Source: Bradyrhizobium barranii subsp. apii (GTDB lineage Bacteria; Pseudomonadota; Alphaproteobacteria; Rhizobiales; Xanthobacteraceae). Taken from it: 64,000 nucleotides of DNA. The notes beneath the pieces were generated by a model. The model saw nothing but the letters and a program-made list of their open reading frames with translations, had not been told where the DNA came from and made no database searches. How positions within the stretch are numbered: position 1 is the first letter of the stretch; each line of letters starts with the position of its first letter. Location: positions 1 through 64,000 of the forward strand of contig NZ_CP096256.1 of NCBI RefSeq assembly GCF_011516635.5, written 5' to 3'. Shown one piece after another: positions 1-22,325 of the stretch. A program made the position numbers and the translations under genes.

Positions 1-12572
<12,572 letters not shown>

Positions 12573-12574
12573 CT

Positions 12575-12790
12575 TCACCGCTCCTGCAGTCCATCCATCA
12601 CGCTAGGCATTCCCACCAGGGCGTCGCGCCGCGTAGCGATCAAATTAGCCACACTGGCTCGAATTTGCTCGGGATAACCGCGCCGACAGTAACTTGCGAA
12701 TATGGGGGCGGTGCCGAAATTCTTGCGCGCAGCCCAGATTCCGAATGTCGCGAGCAGGCCCCACGCCATTCGACTTCGGCAGAATCGCAA
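12575..12790 (-). pseudogene. Unidentified ORF remnant coupled to the NRPS
   Basis: A 71-codon frame ends in TGA only 2 nt before the NRPS ATG, so ribosomes could pass from one to the other. The frame reads like real protein (GLLATFGIWAARKNFGT onward) and a second frame upstream (about 12760-12880) also looks coding, which suggests one older gene with a frameshift near 12770-12780. I do not recognise the family. It could be the decayed 3' end of a gene that preceded the NRPS in an operon. Confidence 0.35.
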
Positions 12791-13033
12791 CTGCCACGTC
12801 TGCCTGGTCTGAGTTTCCGGTGAGCGAGATCATCGGACGACTTCTCCTCAGTCGATGCGCCTCTATAGACGACACCAAGCATCTGGCGTGCCAAAGGAGA
12901 AATCGTGTTCTGTCAATATGCTAGCCTGAGACTGCTATTTCAGTCATCCGACATTGTCGGACATCTAACGTACTTGCGTTGTCCACTCCGACCGGATTCG
13001 CCAGCTCCGTTCGCGGCCACAAATGACAGCTCG
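12791..13033. other. Intergenic stretch without supported gene
   Basis: Apart from the possible frameshifted continuation of the small frame just upstream of the NRPS, I see no gene, repeat or clear promoter here. Confidence 0.4.
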
Positions 13034-13179
13034 ACGCAGTCGTTATCGCGATCCCGGCGAACAACATTGGTTCAGGCGCACTGTCGACCAGAATGGCCTC
13101 GTTCTCGACGTCGTGATCAAGCGTCGACGAGATTTGGTGCTGCTGAACAAGCTCTTGAAATCCACCGACACGTCGCCGC

Positions 13180-14596
13180 AGAGCTATCGCTGAAAGTTGG
13201 TGACGGCGGGAATCGGGAAGGCGGCATATCGTGGGGGTGCTTGACGCCTCCACTTCTCCACCGAAGGAGCGATATGCCGTGTCCAAAGATAACATCATCA
13301 AGTTGATTCAGCCAGGAAACGTCGACGATCAACTCACCGAAATCTTGCGCAATGGGGCGCGTGCTCTGTTGGCCCAGGCGGTCGAGGCCGAGGTCGCGGA
13401 CTTTCTCGGCAAGCATGCCGATTTGAAGACTGCGGACGGCCACCAGCGCTCGTGCGCCACGGTCACCTGCCGGAACGCGAGGTGATGACCGGTATCGGTC
13501 CGGTCGGCGTCCGCCAGCCGCGTGTACGCGATCGCGAGGCGGAGGCTACCGATCCCGACCGCATCCGGTTCTCTCCGTCGATCCTGCCGCCCTACATGCG
13601 CCGCTCGAAATCGATCGAGACGCTGCTGCCGATCCTTTACCTGAAGGGTATCTCCACCGGCGACTTCTCCGAGGCTCTGGCGGCGCTGCTCGGCAAGGAT
13701 GCTGCCGGGTTGTCGGCATCCGCCATCGGCCGTCTGAAGGACGGTTGGCTTGACGAACACACCGCGTGGCAGAGGCGCGATCTGTCGGCGAAGCGCTACG
13801 TCTACATCTGGGCCGATGGCATCCATCTCCAAGCACGCCTCGAAGACGAAAAGCAGTGCATCCTGGTGCTGATCGGCGCGACGCCGGAAGGCCGCAAGGA
13901 ACTGGTCGGCTTCACCGATGGCGCCCGCGAGAGCGCGCAGGACTGGCGCGATCTGCTGCTCGACCTGAAGCGGCGCGGGCTCGGCGTGCCACCGCGGCTC
14001 ACCATCGCCGACGGCGCGCTCGGGTTCTGGAAGGCCGCCGGCGAGGTCTGGCCGAAAACGCGCGAGCAGCGCTGCTGGGTACACAAGACCGCCAACGTGA
14101 TCGCCAAGTTGCCGAAGAGCCAGCAGCCTAAAGCCAAACGCGCGTTGCAGGAGAGCTGGATGGCCGAAACCAAGGCCGCCGCCGAGCTGGCGTTCGACGC
14201 CTTCATCGAGAGCTATACGCCCAAATACGAGAAGGCGGCCGACTGCCTGAGCAAGGATCGGGACACGCTACTGGCGTTCTACGACTTCCCGGCCGAACAC
14301 TGGAAACACCTGCGGACCACCAATCCCATTGAAAGCACCTTCGCTACCGTGCGCCACCGCACGATCCGATCAAAGGGCTGCCTGTCCAACAGAACGGCGC
14401 TCGCGATGGTCTTCAAACTGCTTGAGGCCGCGCAGAAAAGCCGGCGTCGTCTCGATGGCCACAACCAGTTGCCAAAACTCGTTCTCGGTGTGACATTCAA
14501 CGACGGGATCGAGCTCATCGCCAAACCGACTGACCGTCAGCCCATAACCGCCGCCGCCTGACCGGCCGCGCCGTCACCAAAATTTGGCGATAGCTC
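13180..14596 (+). mobile_element. IS256-family element, copy a
   Basis: Imperfect terminal inverted repeats: GAGCTATCGC at 13181 and GCGATAGCTC ending at 14596, followed inward by a shared TTGGTGACGGCG. A 9-bp direct repeat CGTCGCCGC flanks it (13171-13179 and 14597-14605). Removing the element restores the IS6 reading frame. Confidence 0.85.
13279..14561 (+). pseudogene. IS256-family transposase, frameshifted
   Basis: A GTG start at 13279 follows an AAGGAG. The first 68 codons (to HADLKTADGHQR) and the rest (from VRHGHLPEREVMTGIGPV) are in different frames. One base appears to be missing near 13450. The remainder has the mutator-type features: WADGIHLQ, CWVHKTANV and NPIESTFATVRHRT. Without the lesion it would be a normal protein of about 425 residues. 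It is probably inactive, unless the shift is bypassed. Confidence 0.85.
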
Positions 14597-14727
14597 CGTC
14601 GCCGCGCGTGATGATAATCAGTGACAAGCTCCGTTCGTACGGCGCTGCAAGGGCGAAAATGGCCTTTCACGTCCGCAGCACAAATCTGTCCACAATCGGG
14701 TCCGAGAATTCTCATCGGCCGGCCTAG

Positions 14728-16342
14728 CCCGTCTTATTCATCAGCGGCTTGTTGAGAGGCTGGCGAGCGTGGCGTAAGCCGCTGAGGTGGCGTAGGATAG
14801 ACACCCACCCTCCGCGCATCCGGGCCGCCACACTCGCCATGACCGACGATACGAGTCTGCCGTTCTCATTTCCAGCCGTTTCCCGCAAGAAGATCACAGC
14901 CTCGTTCGACGGCGGCAAGCTGACGTCGGATGGCGGCGTCATGCTTCTGGCCATGGCGGACCGGCGCCTCGGCTTGGCCGCGAAGTTGTCCTGCGTATTC
15001 CCCGAGCGGCGCGATCCGGGACGCATCGTGCACAGCCTTGCGGATATGATCCGCGCCCGCATCTTCGCCATCGCGTGTGGCTACGAGGATGGCAATGATC
15101 TCGATCGTTTACGCGGCGATCCGGCGTTCAAGCTGGCTTGCGGCCGACTGCCGGACACTGGCCGGGATCTGTGTTCGCAGCCGACCCTATCGCGCCTGGA
15201 GAATGCACCACACCTGCGCGAGGTGATCCGGCTGAGAGCTCTGTGCTGGTTGACCTATGGATGGACAGCTACGCGCGAGCGCCGAGCGCAATCACGCTCG
15301 ACATCGACGACACGGTCGACGTGGTGCATGGCCGTCAGCAACTCTCGCTGTTCAACGCCCATTATGATGAACACTGCTTCCTGCCGATCCACGTCTACGA
15401 CACCGAGCACAGCCGGCCTGTTGCGGTCATCCTGCGCCCCGGCAAGACGCCGAGCGGCCGCGAGGTGCGGGCACACCTGCGCCGCCTGGTTCGGCGCATT
15501 CGCCGGCGCTGGCCCGATACGCGTATCACCTTCCGCGGCGACAGCCATTACGCCGGCCCCGAGGCGATGACTTTTTGCGAGCAAAACGGCGTCGATTACA
15601 TCTTCGCGCTAGCCGGCACGAAGCCGCTCGCCAGAAAGGTCGACGAGGTCTGTGATGCATTTCGAACCGAACGTGCGATCGAGAACAAGATCGTGGTTCG
15701 CGGCTACACCGAGACCCGCCACGCGGCCGGCTCCTGGCATCGTGAGCGCCGCGTCGTCGCCCGCATCGAGGCAACCCAACAAGGGCTCGACGTCCGCTAC
15801 GTCGTCACCAGCCTGGATATCGGCTCGGCTGAGTGGATCTATGACAGCCTCTATTGCGCTCGCGGACAGGCCGAGAACCTGATCAAGCTGCACAAGACCC
15901 AGCTCGCCTCCGATCGCACCAGTTGCCGCTCGGCGCTCGCCAACCAGGTCCGCCTCGTCTTCCACACCGCCGCCTATTGGCTCATCCTCGCCGTGCGCGA
16001 TGCCATCCCAAAGCCGCGCGATCTGGCAACGGCCGAGTTCAACACGATCAGGCTCAGGCTTCTCAAGATCGCAGCCCGCGTCATCGAGACCGCCACCCGC
16101 GTCCGTCTCGCCTTCGCTGCGGCGTGCCCCGACGCCGACCTGTTCCGCGGCTTGGCAAACGCTCTGGTCCCGCAAGCACCCTGACACGCGGGGCATGAGC
16201 CCCCGGTCACCCCGCTGCCGTCCTCCAACGCGTTCACGAAGTCGGGTCGAAAAGCGGCGAAAAAGCCGAAGCGTTCGCGCGCGCCTTCACCCCGACCGGA
16301 AATGTTCCAGCTGCCCCGCCCGGCAATCATGAATAAGACGGG
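14728..16342 (+). mobile_element. IS1380-family element, copy a
   Basis: Ends are CCCGTCTTATTCAT and its complement ATGAATAAGACGGG. CTAG is duplicated at both sides (14724-14727 and 16343-16346). Length is 1615 bp. It interrupts the IS6 remnant. It differs from the two other IS1380 copies in the window and is an older relative of them. Confidence 0.85.
14839..16184 (+). pseudogene. IS1380-family transposase, frameshifted
   Basis: It starts with MTDDTSLPFSFPAV and has the IS1380 layout: FDGGKLTSDGGVMLL, then LDIDDTVDVVHG, RGDSHYAGPEA, and CARGQAENLIK. The frame breaks near 15235-15250 (after LREVIRL; it resumes at LVDLWMDSYAR). Compared with the intact copy at 26953-28296 a few bases are altered there. 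The rest is intact to TGA at 16184. Confidence 0.85.
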
Positions 16343-16360
16343 CTAGCGACCTGTAGCATC

Positions 16361-16669
16361 TTGTTCAGTTTAGACGCCTATCGAACGTGGTTCCTCGTTG
16401 CAGCCATCGTTCTTCTGTTCGCAGGACTGTTCAAACTTATATGGAATTACTTCCGACCATCGCTATTGGGTTTCATTGCCATGGCATTTCAGTTTCTGAA
16501 TGAACTGAGCAACCTCATGTATTCGGGCGCAAAGCTAGGCTTTTCATTGGACTTTCTTTTCATTGCAGTCCGGTCAAAGCCAATGCCGTTCAAGCCGTTT
16601 CATTATCGCGTGGACACCCTTCCCTACACAATGCCGATTTTCGACGCTCGCGCTGGCATAGGCTCTTGA
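16361..16669 (+). CDS. Small putative membrane protein, unknown
   Basis: 102 codons from a TTG. No ATG gives a longer frame. Two hydrophobic stretches are visible (WFLVAAIVLLFAGLFKLIW and a weaker one around FIAMAFQFLNEL), followed by a polar tail. It begins only 18 bp after an IS1380 end, so the true 5' end may have been removed by the insertions next to it. No family recognised. It may be a fragment. Confidence 0.35.
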   Translation: MFSLDAYRTWFLVAAIVLLFAGLFKLIWNYFRPSLLGFIAMAFQFLNELSNLMYSGAKLGFSLDFLFIAVRSKPMPFKPFHYRVDTLPYTMPIFDARAGIGS

Positions 16670-17186
16670 ATAAGTTGACCTTTGCAACTCATCGAAGGAT
16701 CGTCACGGATGAACGGGTTGCCACCGAGATCGCCGAATGGATTGTGAAAATGAACACGAGCGTTGATGACTGATTGGCTAAGTTCAGGCAAGGGGATTAG
16801 CAGCAAGACTGCTATTTGTGTTGTAACTCCCAAGCGGCAGTATCGGACGCGGAAGGCAATCGCCTAACTTTATCGAAGAATACGATCCGTACGCTTCGTA
16901 CGAATCCGTCGGATCTGATGCCTGCAACGTCGCGCCGCGCGTTGACGTCTGAAGGATCGTTACCGGCGAGGCGGATTTGGGATAATTCCGTGAAAGGACG
17001 CGTTGATGACGGGCTGCAGGCCCTGCTGGCAATACGAGAACGCCGACACGCGCTGACCGGGGGAGAGAATCGAATTCTCCTGAAAGCAGCTACTGCCTTA
17101 ACGTTTTCCTTGTAGGCGTTGCTCACCATTCCGAAGGGAGTTGGCTTCGACCTCGCGGCCGAAGCCAACCTCCGGCGCTAGATCAC
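16670..17186. other. Stretch without recognised gene
   Basis: Open frames of about 100 codons exist on both strands (16816-17115 plus, 16812-17168 minus) but neither resembles a family I know nor has a convincing ribosome binding site. I see no inverted repeat or IS end. Confidence 0.4.
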
Positions 17187-17375
17187 TCACCCACCACGAT
17201 CATCACAGAAACAGAACTCGTCACAGATCACGTCATCGTAGGGACACGGGACGGGCTTGGCGTGCGCCGGCTGGGAGCACAAGCCCGCCGCCGCGACCAA
17301 TATAAGAAGAAAGGTTCTCGCCCAGAGACCCGTTCTGTATTTGCGCCATTCAGCAGTGTGCGCTTTTTGGATCAT
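17187..17375 (-). CDS. Secreted Cys-rich mini-protein
   Basis: 62 codons. The ATG at 17375 has GAGGGA about 9 nt upstream. The N-terminus is basic (WRKYRTGLWAR), followed by a hydrophobic core (TFLLILVAAAGLC) and a likely signal-peptidase I site after PAHA. The mature part is only about 18 residues and ends with CPYDDVICDEFCFC, four cysteines in a C-x6-C-x3-C-x-C pattern (a fifth Cys lies in the signal region). It is acidic. The frame stays open upstream to 17552, but the start used here has the best ribosome binding site. No family recognised. An exported, disulfide-bonded or metal-binding peptide is plausible but unproven. Confidence 0.5.
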   Translation of the reverse strand: MIQKAHTAEWRKYRTGLWARTFLLILVAAAGLCSQPAHAKPVPCPYDDVICDEFCFCDDRGG

Positions 17376-17639
17376 TATAGTTCCCTCAGTTCGTTCATCT
17401 TGCCGCATGCTGACGATCGGATCGGTCGTCATAACCAATAGTGACACTTCATCATCATGCGGCTCAATCACTATATTTGGTAGGTGACGGAACACGCACC
17501 TTACCATGAGGGATGACGCAAGCGTCGCGACTAAGTAGAAGAATGAAGGCATGCTCGAGCGGTGGTAAGACCTCTCGAATGGGTGAGCGGAACACTACGC
17601 AGACTGCTGATCATCGGCGCAAGTGCTGCGGTGCTATGG

Positions 17640-17945
17640 GCAAGGCGCAGGGGCGCCGACAGAGCGGAGTTGGTGTTAACCTCGACAATGCCCTTAAAAT
17701 TCATTCGGGCCAGACCTGTCTGAGGGGCTGGTCTCGAAACACCTCGGCCATTGCGTTCGTATCGTGCGCTTCTTGCGGCGAACCCGCAGGATTGTTTCAT
17801 TCTATCGGATATGGCGCGGGAAAGCGGCGAGATCGTGTTGGCTCCGCGCGACGGCAATACGCCTCATGAGCTCCTGAAAAATGCCGAGCTTGCACTGTAT
17901 CGCGCAAAAAAAGCGGGGCCCGGAACGGTTCGCTTCTTTGAGGTC
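17640..17945 (+). pseudogene. GGDEF (diguanylate cyclase) domain remnant
   Basis: Pieces in different frames resemble a GGDEF domain: GVNLDNALKIHSG (compare LDNFKxINDT) near 17670-17710, then the clear C-terminal end NTPHELLKNAELALYRAKKAGPGTVRFFE split over 17845-17945. Stops and shifts separate them and the GGDEF signature itself is absent, so no enzyme can be made. Confidence 0.5.
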
Positions 17946-18069
17946 AGCCTGTTCGTCGGAAAGTTTTCTGCGCTCCAACAAGGAACGCTAACTGTCTTGC
18001 ACGGAAAGAAGCAGAGCACTGAAGCCGGTGCGAGGAGCATCAGCGGCGAAAGCACAGCCTCTTGAGATC

Positions 18070-18310
18070 ACCGGCTAAACTTGAGAGAAGACCCAGCGCG
18101 CTTGCCTTCATGAAGGCTGTTCGGAAACGAACCTTGTGCCGCAGCTCGCTCTGAAGGAAGTAGCGCAGGCGTTTGCTCTTGGAGCCACCCTGCGCCCCCT
18201 ATTTGGGATCGTCGACGTTGGCCTTCAGCTCGGAGACAAAGAAGTCGGCGAAGCCGGCGCCGGGAAAATCAAACACGAAGCCAGGCCCCTCAAACAAAGT
18301 CGACGGGTCT
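18070..18310 (-). pseudogene. Unidentified decayed coding fragment
   Basis: On the minus strand a frame with coding-like composition reads GPGFVFDFPGAGFADFFVSELKAN, then a stop, then GGSKSKRLRYFLQSELRHKVRFRT. The in-frame TAG and lack of ends show decay. Family not recognised. Confidence 0.3.
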
Positions 18311-18375
18311 CAATGAGGCGCAGGTCGATGGACCGTAAGCGTAGCTCTGCGGCCCTTTTGATCGACGCTTGACGT

Positions 18376-18900
18376 CTATTTGAGCCGCGTGACGCGCCGC
18401 CGCGGCTTCCAAATTTCGGACAAAGCGTTGACGGCGGCCTCGAGTGCCTTCCGGTCGATGACGTTGGGAGCGAAGCGTTCGGGACCCCAGCGGCGCATGT
18501 GTTCGTGCTCTGGGTGGGAGGGGTCGCCGATGGCATCGAGATATTCGGCATAGCCTGGCGCACCGCCGCCATCTTACGGAGGACAACGACCGGTGGCCTC
18601 GAGCAAGAGGGGAAGTCCCTCGGTCGACGTGTCGTCGAACCATTTTTCGAGCTTGATCACATGGTCCCAGCTGTCGCCGAAGTCATAGAGATAGTGGATC
18701 GTCTTGGCGCCCGTCTCATGAACGATATCGCAGAGGCGCGCCTTGCGGGCATCGATGGGCCGGTGGCCGTAATCGTTGTCGGGATCAGGAATCCCCAATG
18801 GACATCACCAGCGAAGAACTTGAAGAGGTGGCTATTCGTCCAGCCAAACGCCGCCTGAAGCGTCAAATGCAGTCGATCAAGGCGCAGGGTGACGGGGACG
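18376..18900 (-). pseudogene. pRiA4b ORF-3-like protein remnant
   Basis: It reads VPVTLRLDRLHLTLQAAFGW, then DVHWG, a frameshift, then IPDPDNDYGHRPIDARKARL and LYDFGDSWDHVIKLEK, typical of the pRiA4b ORF-3 family found as IS passengers in rhizobia. After RCPP a TAA interrupts the frame, which otherwise continues to a natural end at 18376 (KPRRRVTRLK). The N-terminus is fused to a tyrosine recombinase fragment near 18900, evidence of an old deletion. Confidence 0.65.
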
Positions 18901-19610
18901 ACAAGAGCCTTCTGCACCTGCGCGGCAGGCAGATAGGTCGGCAGAGTTGCGAGCTTCCATCGCCGCATCGATGGAACGCAATCCGCCAACGGGCGCGCGT
19001 TCAGCCCCCGATGGTGGAGGTAACGGAGAAAGGCGCGCAACGACCAGCACATCGCCTTGCCTGTTCCCGGGCTCCAATCCCGGGCGTGGCACTCAATGTA
19101 GCGGATCACGTCCTCTTGGTTGATCTTGCACAGGGCGGCGGCGCCGCCGGAGCACACCTCGTGCAGAAACCTGCGGATGACCGGGAGATGGCGTACGATG
19201 GACTTCGGGGCCAAGCCGCGCTCTGATCGCAGGTAGGCATCGAACTCCTTGAAGATCCGTTCGTGCGGGGTGAGAGGCGGTAGCACCAACGGCGCGATCG
19301 CGCCTTCCTCGCGCAGCACCGACAACCATCGCTTGAGCGCTGCCCGGTCGCCGGGTTGTATAGATTGCCTCCCACCTCGATGTCGGAGGTACTGCTCAAC
19401 GACCTGCTCATCGAGATCAATCAGCTTATAGCGACGGCCCGCGATCCAACTCAGGAGCCCGCCAACTACGTTGAGGCAGCGCCACGCGCCATGCCGAACG
19501 AGCCTCTCTTCGACGAGACGAACGGCGTAGCACTCGACGAGCCGTCCGTGCGGCTCGCTTCTGAGACGCCGGTACAGCCGGCTTCTGCCCAAGTACTCTT
19601 CAACTTCCAT
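18900..19610 (-). pseudogene. Tyrosine recombinase, C-terminally truncated
   Basis: ATG at 19610. The protein has an N-terminal core-binding part (VEEYLGRSRLYRRLRSEP, then SERGLAPKSIVRHLPVIRRF and HHRGLNARPLADCVPSMR) like the multi-recombinase cassettes common in rhizobia. The catalytic C-terminal half with the R-H-R-Y residues is missing because the frame runs into the pRiA4b ORF-3 remnant at about 18900. Confidence 0.65.
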
Positions 19611-19627
19611 CTTCCTGTTCTCCGCTG

Positions 19628-20090
19628 TTGACAGCGGAGGCACAGAAGCAGATGGATCTGTTCGGAAGCGACGTATCCAATCGCACCGCCGGCGCTTCCG
19701 TATGGCTGGAGCGGCCAACGGAACCGCGGGCGGCCGTCACGAGCCTTATGACGCAATTGGTCCTCCACCAAGCTGCGTCGACAGCGACGCCGCGAAGGAG
19801 GCCTATCTCTGACAAGGTCAGCCCTCATCATCTGGAGCGCAAGGCAAGTGTCTTACGTGCGTCATTCCTCAGCGTAAGCAGGTGTTGCATATTCGCGAGA
19901 GCAGTGCATTGCGATACGCCATGCGGGAGCCGCCGACGGCCCTCGGGTGGTCAGAGGTTGAAGTGATCGATGATCTCGGTCCCTAAGCCGCCGGCGGCGT
20001 ACAACGCGCCAGCTTCGAGCGGCGGCCGGCTGAATGTGGAACTGCTCGACGGGCGCAAGAGATGCGGCGGGAGCGCGAAAACAGGCAGTG
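19628..20090 (+). pseudogene. Remnant of serine-recombinase cassette
   Basis: First part (LMTQLVLHQAAS) matches the small ORF that precedes the large serine recombinase at 47.6 kb. It is followed by ISDKVSPHHLERKA and, after frameshifts, QVLHIRESSALRYAM and TALGWSEVEVIDD, matching the N-terminus of that recombinase. The catalytic Ser region is lost. Same gene order as at 46-48 kb, so it is a second, decayed copy of that cassette. Confidence 0.65.
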
Positions 20091-20276
20091 TGAAATCGAT
20101 CGCATCGAACAATTTCGACACCAGAGGTCAGAGCTGGCCCCGGTTGTTTGGACAGCGCCCCGCGAAAATTAAGTGGATTCCTGCCGGGTTATGCTGAAGG
20201 CGGGGCTTTACGAGTTTGCTGTGGCGTCGGGAGGGCGTAAGCTCGACCAGAGCCGCAGCAAAATCGTTGGCGACGA

Positions 20277-21104
20277 TCATGCGGCCGTCACCATCGTTTG
20301 CGCGCCGAAGTAAGCCTCGTCGGGCGTGCGTTCGTCAAGGCTCGAGTGAGGACGTCCTCGATTGTAGAACGCCAGATATTTGGAAATCGATGCTCGCGCC
20401 TCGAGCACGCTGTCGTAAGCACGCAGATAGACTTCCTCGTATTTGACAGTGCGCCACAGCCGCTCGACGAACACGTTGTCGCGCCAGGCACCCTTGCCGT
20501 CCATGCTGATGGCGATGTTCGCGTCCAGCAGCACGCCGGTGAAGTCGAGGCTGGTGAACTGGCTACCCTGATCCGTGTTGAAACTCTCGGGCCTGCCGTG
20601 CTTCGCCAACGCCTCCTGGAGCGCTTCGACGCAGAATATCGTCTCCATCGTGATCGATACGCGATGGACCAATACCCGTCGGCTGAACACATCGACGGTC
20701 GCCGCGAGGTAGACGAATCCACGTCGCATCGGAATGTAGCTGATGTCCATTGCCCAGACCTGGTTCGGCCGCTCGATCTTCAATCCGCGCAATAGGTACG
20801 GGTAGATCTTGTGGCCCGGTGCGGGCTTGCTCGTGTTCGGACGGCGATAGATCGCCTCGATCCCCATGCGCTTCATCAGCGTCGCGACGTGGCGGCGGCC
20901 AACCTGCATGCCCTCACGCTGCAACAGCGATCGCAGCATGCGCGCCCCTGCGAAGGGATAATCGAGGTGCAGCTCATCGAGCCGGCGCATCAAGACAAGG
21001 TCCTCGGCCGAAACCGGCCGAGGTTCATAGTAAACCGTACTGCGGGCAAGGTTCAGGACCTTCGCCTGGCGCACGACAGACAGATCATGGTCGCGGTCGA
21101 TCAT
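20277..21104 (-). CDS. IS3-family transposase OrfB
   Basis: 275 residues with the integrase-type catalytic core: WAMDISYIP (first Asp), FNTDQGSQF (second Asp) and VERLWRTVKYEE (Glu), plus the N-terminal HTH_21 part (YPFAGARMLRSLLQREG). The ATG overlaps the orfA stop (ATGA), so translation is coupled. A functional DDE transposase is plausible. Confidence 0.9.
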   Translation of the reverse strand: MIDRDHDLSVVRQAKVLNLARSTVYYEPRPVSAEDLVLMRRLDELHLDYPFAGARMLRSLLQREGMQVGRRHVATLMKRMGIEAIYRRPNTSKPAPGHKIYPYLLRGLKIERPNQVWAMDISYIPMRRGFVYLAATVDVFSRRVLVHRVSITMETIFCVEALQEALAKHGRPESFNTDQGSQFTSLDFTGVLLDANIAISMDGKGAWRDNVFVERLWRTVKYEEVYLRAYDSVLEARASISKYLAFYNRGRPHSSLDERTPDEAYFGAQTMVTAA

Positions 21105-21406
21105 CGCTTTGCGCTCAGCAGGCCCGCCTTGGTGAGCGCGCCGGACAAAAAATCGTTCTCCAACGCAAGCTCGCCGATCTTGGCATGTAACGCCTTCAAA
21201 TCGACCGGCGCCTCGGCCGGTCCGTTGTCCTGCCCAAACACTCCGGCGGCGCCTTCCAGGAGTTGGGTCTTCCAGGTCGTGATCTGGTTCGGATGGACAT
21301 CAAACAGTTGCGCCAGCTCGGCCAACGTCTTCTCCCCCTTCACGGCCGCCAAAGCCACCTTTGCCTTGAATGCCGGAGAATGCGTCCGGCGACTCCTCTT
21401 CGTCAT
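21101..21406 (-). CDS. IS3-family transposase OrfA
   Basis: 101 residues from ATG 21406. Typical HTH protein (SPAFKAKVALAAVKGEKT, DVHPNQITTWK) with a C-terminal leucine-rich helix (KIGELALENDFLSGAL). Ends in ATGA overlap with orfB. Confidence 0.9.
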   Translation of the reverse strand: MTKRSRRTHSPAFKAKVALAAVKGEKTLAELAQLFDVHPNQITTWKTQLLEGAAGVFGQDNGPAEAPVDLKALHAKIGELALENDFLSGALTKAGLLSAKR

Positions 21407-21498
21407 CTTCGCTCCTGATTCGCGGCAAGAATCCTCGCCGCTCTCAGGCAGAAAATCCACTCAAGCTACTGTCCGAATTTGCGGAGCCAGCTCTGTCT

Positions 21499-21967
21499 GA
21501 GCATTGTCAGCATCTTCGATCTGGAGTGTTCACATAGGGGAGACGCTGGAGGACGAGGAACCGACATCAGGCTGTACGCATCCGGTGAGCTCTTACGATT
21601 ACCCACATTTTTGAGTCAGCGTGTCGCTCCCGTTGCGATATCGATGAGCGTCCTGGAATTCGCACAGCGCAGCTTCACGGTCAAACCAAGTCACAACGTC
21701 AGACGCCAACCGATGCGCCTTCTCATCCCGGGCGCGTGAAGTCAGTCCCATAGAGCACCTCTTCTCGAATCAGGTGCCCATCAAAGAATCACAAGCGATT
21801 CTGGCGACTCAAGTTTTTCGGCTCAGTGCACCTCAAAAGATGTGGGTAATCGTAAGCTTCGTCGTATGCGTACGTCTCTGGCAGCGTGATAGGAAGTAAT
21901 CAGGAGCGGTCAGTTTCCAACTAACAAACCGGCTCAAGCGGTCCCGCTCCGCGGGTCCATTTCAATC
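21499..21967. other. Stretch without recognised gene
   Basis: About 470 bp between the IS3 element and an IS256 remnant. The short open frame at 21479-21739 starts inside the IS end and has no visible ribosome binding site. The tract around 21600-21620 (GATTACCCACATTTTTGAG) and 21836-21852 (AAGATGTGGGTAATCG) contains an inverted GATTACCCACAT, possibly remnants of one element's two ends. Confidence 0.4.
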
Positions 21968-22250
21968 TGGCACCGAGCCCGAGCGAAAGCCGAAACCGCG
22001 ATCGACACCTTCGTCGAGAAATACCGTGCCAAATACGGACCTGCGGTCGAGTGCTTGATCAAGGATCGTGAGGCGCGGCTCGCGTTCTTCGACTTCCCTG
22101 CCGAGCATTGGACACATCTGCGCACCTCGAGTACGATCGAGAGCGTGTTCGCCACGGTGCGGCATCGCACGGTGCAAACGAAAGGATCACAAATCAGTTG
22201 CCGGGGGTCATTGCCGGTGTAAAGTTTACTGACGGCATCAGAGGTCATTC
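21968..22250 (+). pseudogene. IS256-family transposase C-terminal remnant
   Basis: It encodes IDTFVEKYRAKYGPAVECLI, FFDFPAEHWTHLRTSSTIES and VFATVRHRTVQTKG, homologous to the C-terminal third of the IS256 transposase at 13.3-14.6 kb but clearly divergent. After an internal deletion a short end (QLPGVIAGVKFTDGI) remains. No N-terminal part is present. Confidence 0.7.
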
Positions 22251-22325
22251 CGACCACTGAAAGCCACGCGGCCTGATCAGGCCGCGTCACCCAGAATCAG
22301 CCTTAGCTCAGTCAATACTGGCCCA

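Larger units (their letters stand above)
13034..14723 (+). pseudogene. IS6-family transposase remnant, split by an IS256 element
   Basis: The segment 13034-13179 encodes an IS6-like stretch (HWFRRTVDQNGLVLDVV, then RRRDLVLLNKLLKS). After the inserted IS256 element the same reading frame resumes at 14606 with SPRVMIISDKLRSYGAA and ends with ENSHRPA, matching the IS6 order VxxDKLxSYGAA...NRxENSHxPT. A second element (IS1380 type) then interrupts it at 14724. Both ends of the gene are missing. It is dead but records the order of insertion. Confidence 0.7.
20127..21498 (-). mobile_element. IS3-family element, copy a
   Basis: Ends are related inverted repeats: TCAGAGCTGGCCCCGG... at the left and ...GGAGCCAGCTCTGTCT at the right (core CAGAGCTGG). 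It carries intact orfA and orfB on the minus strand and looks complete. Confidence 0.8.
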
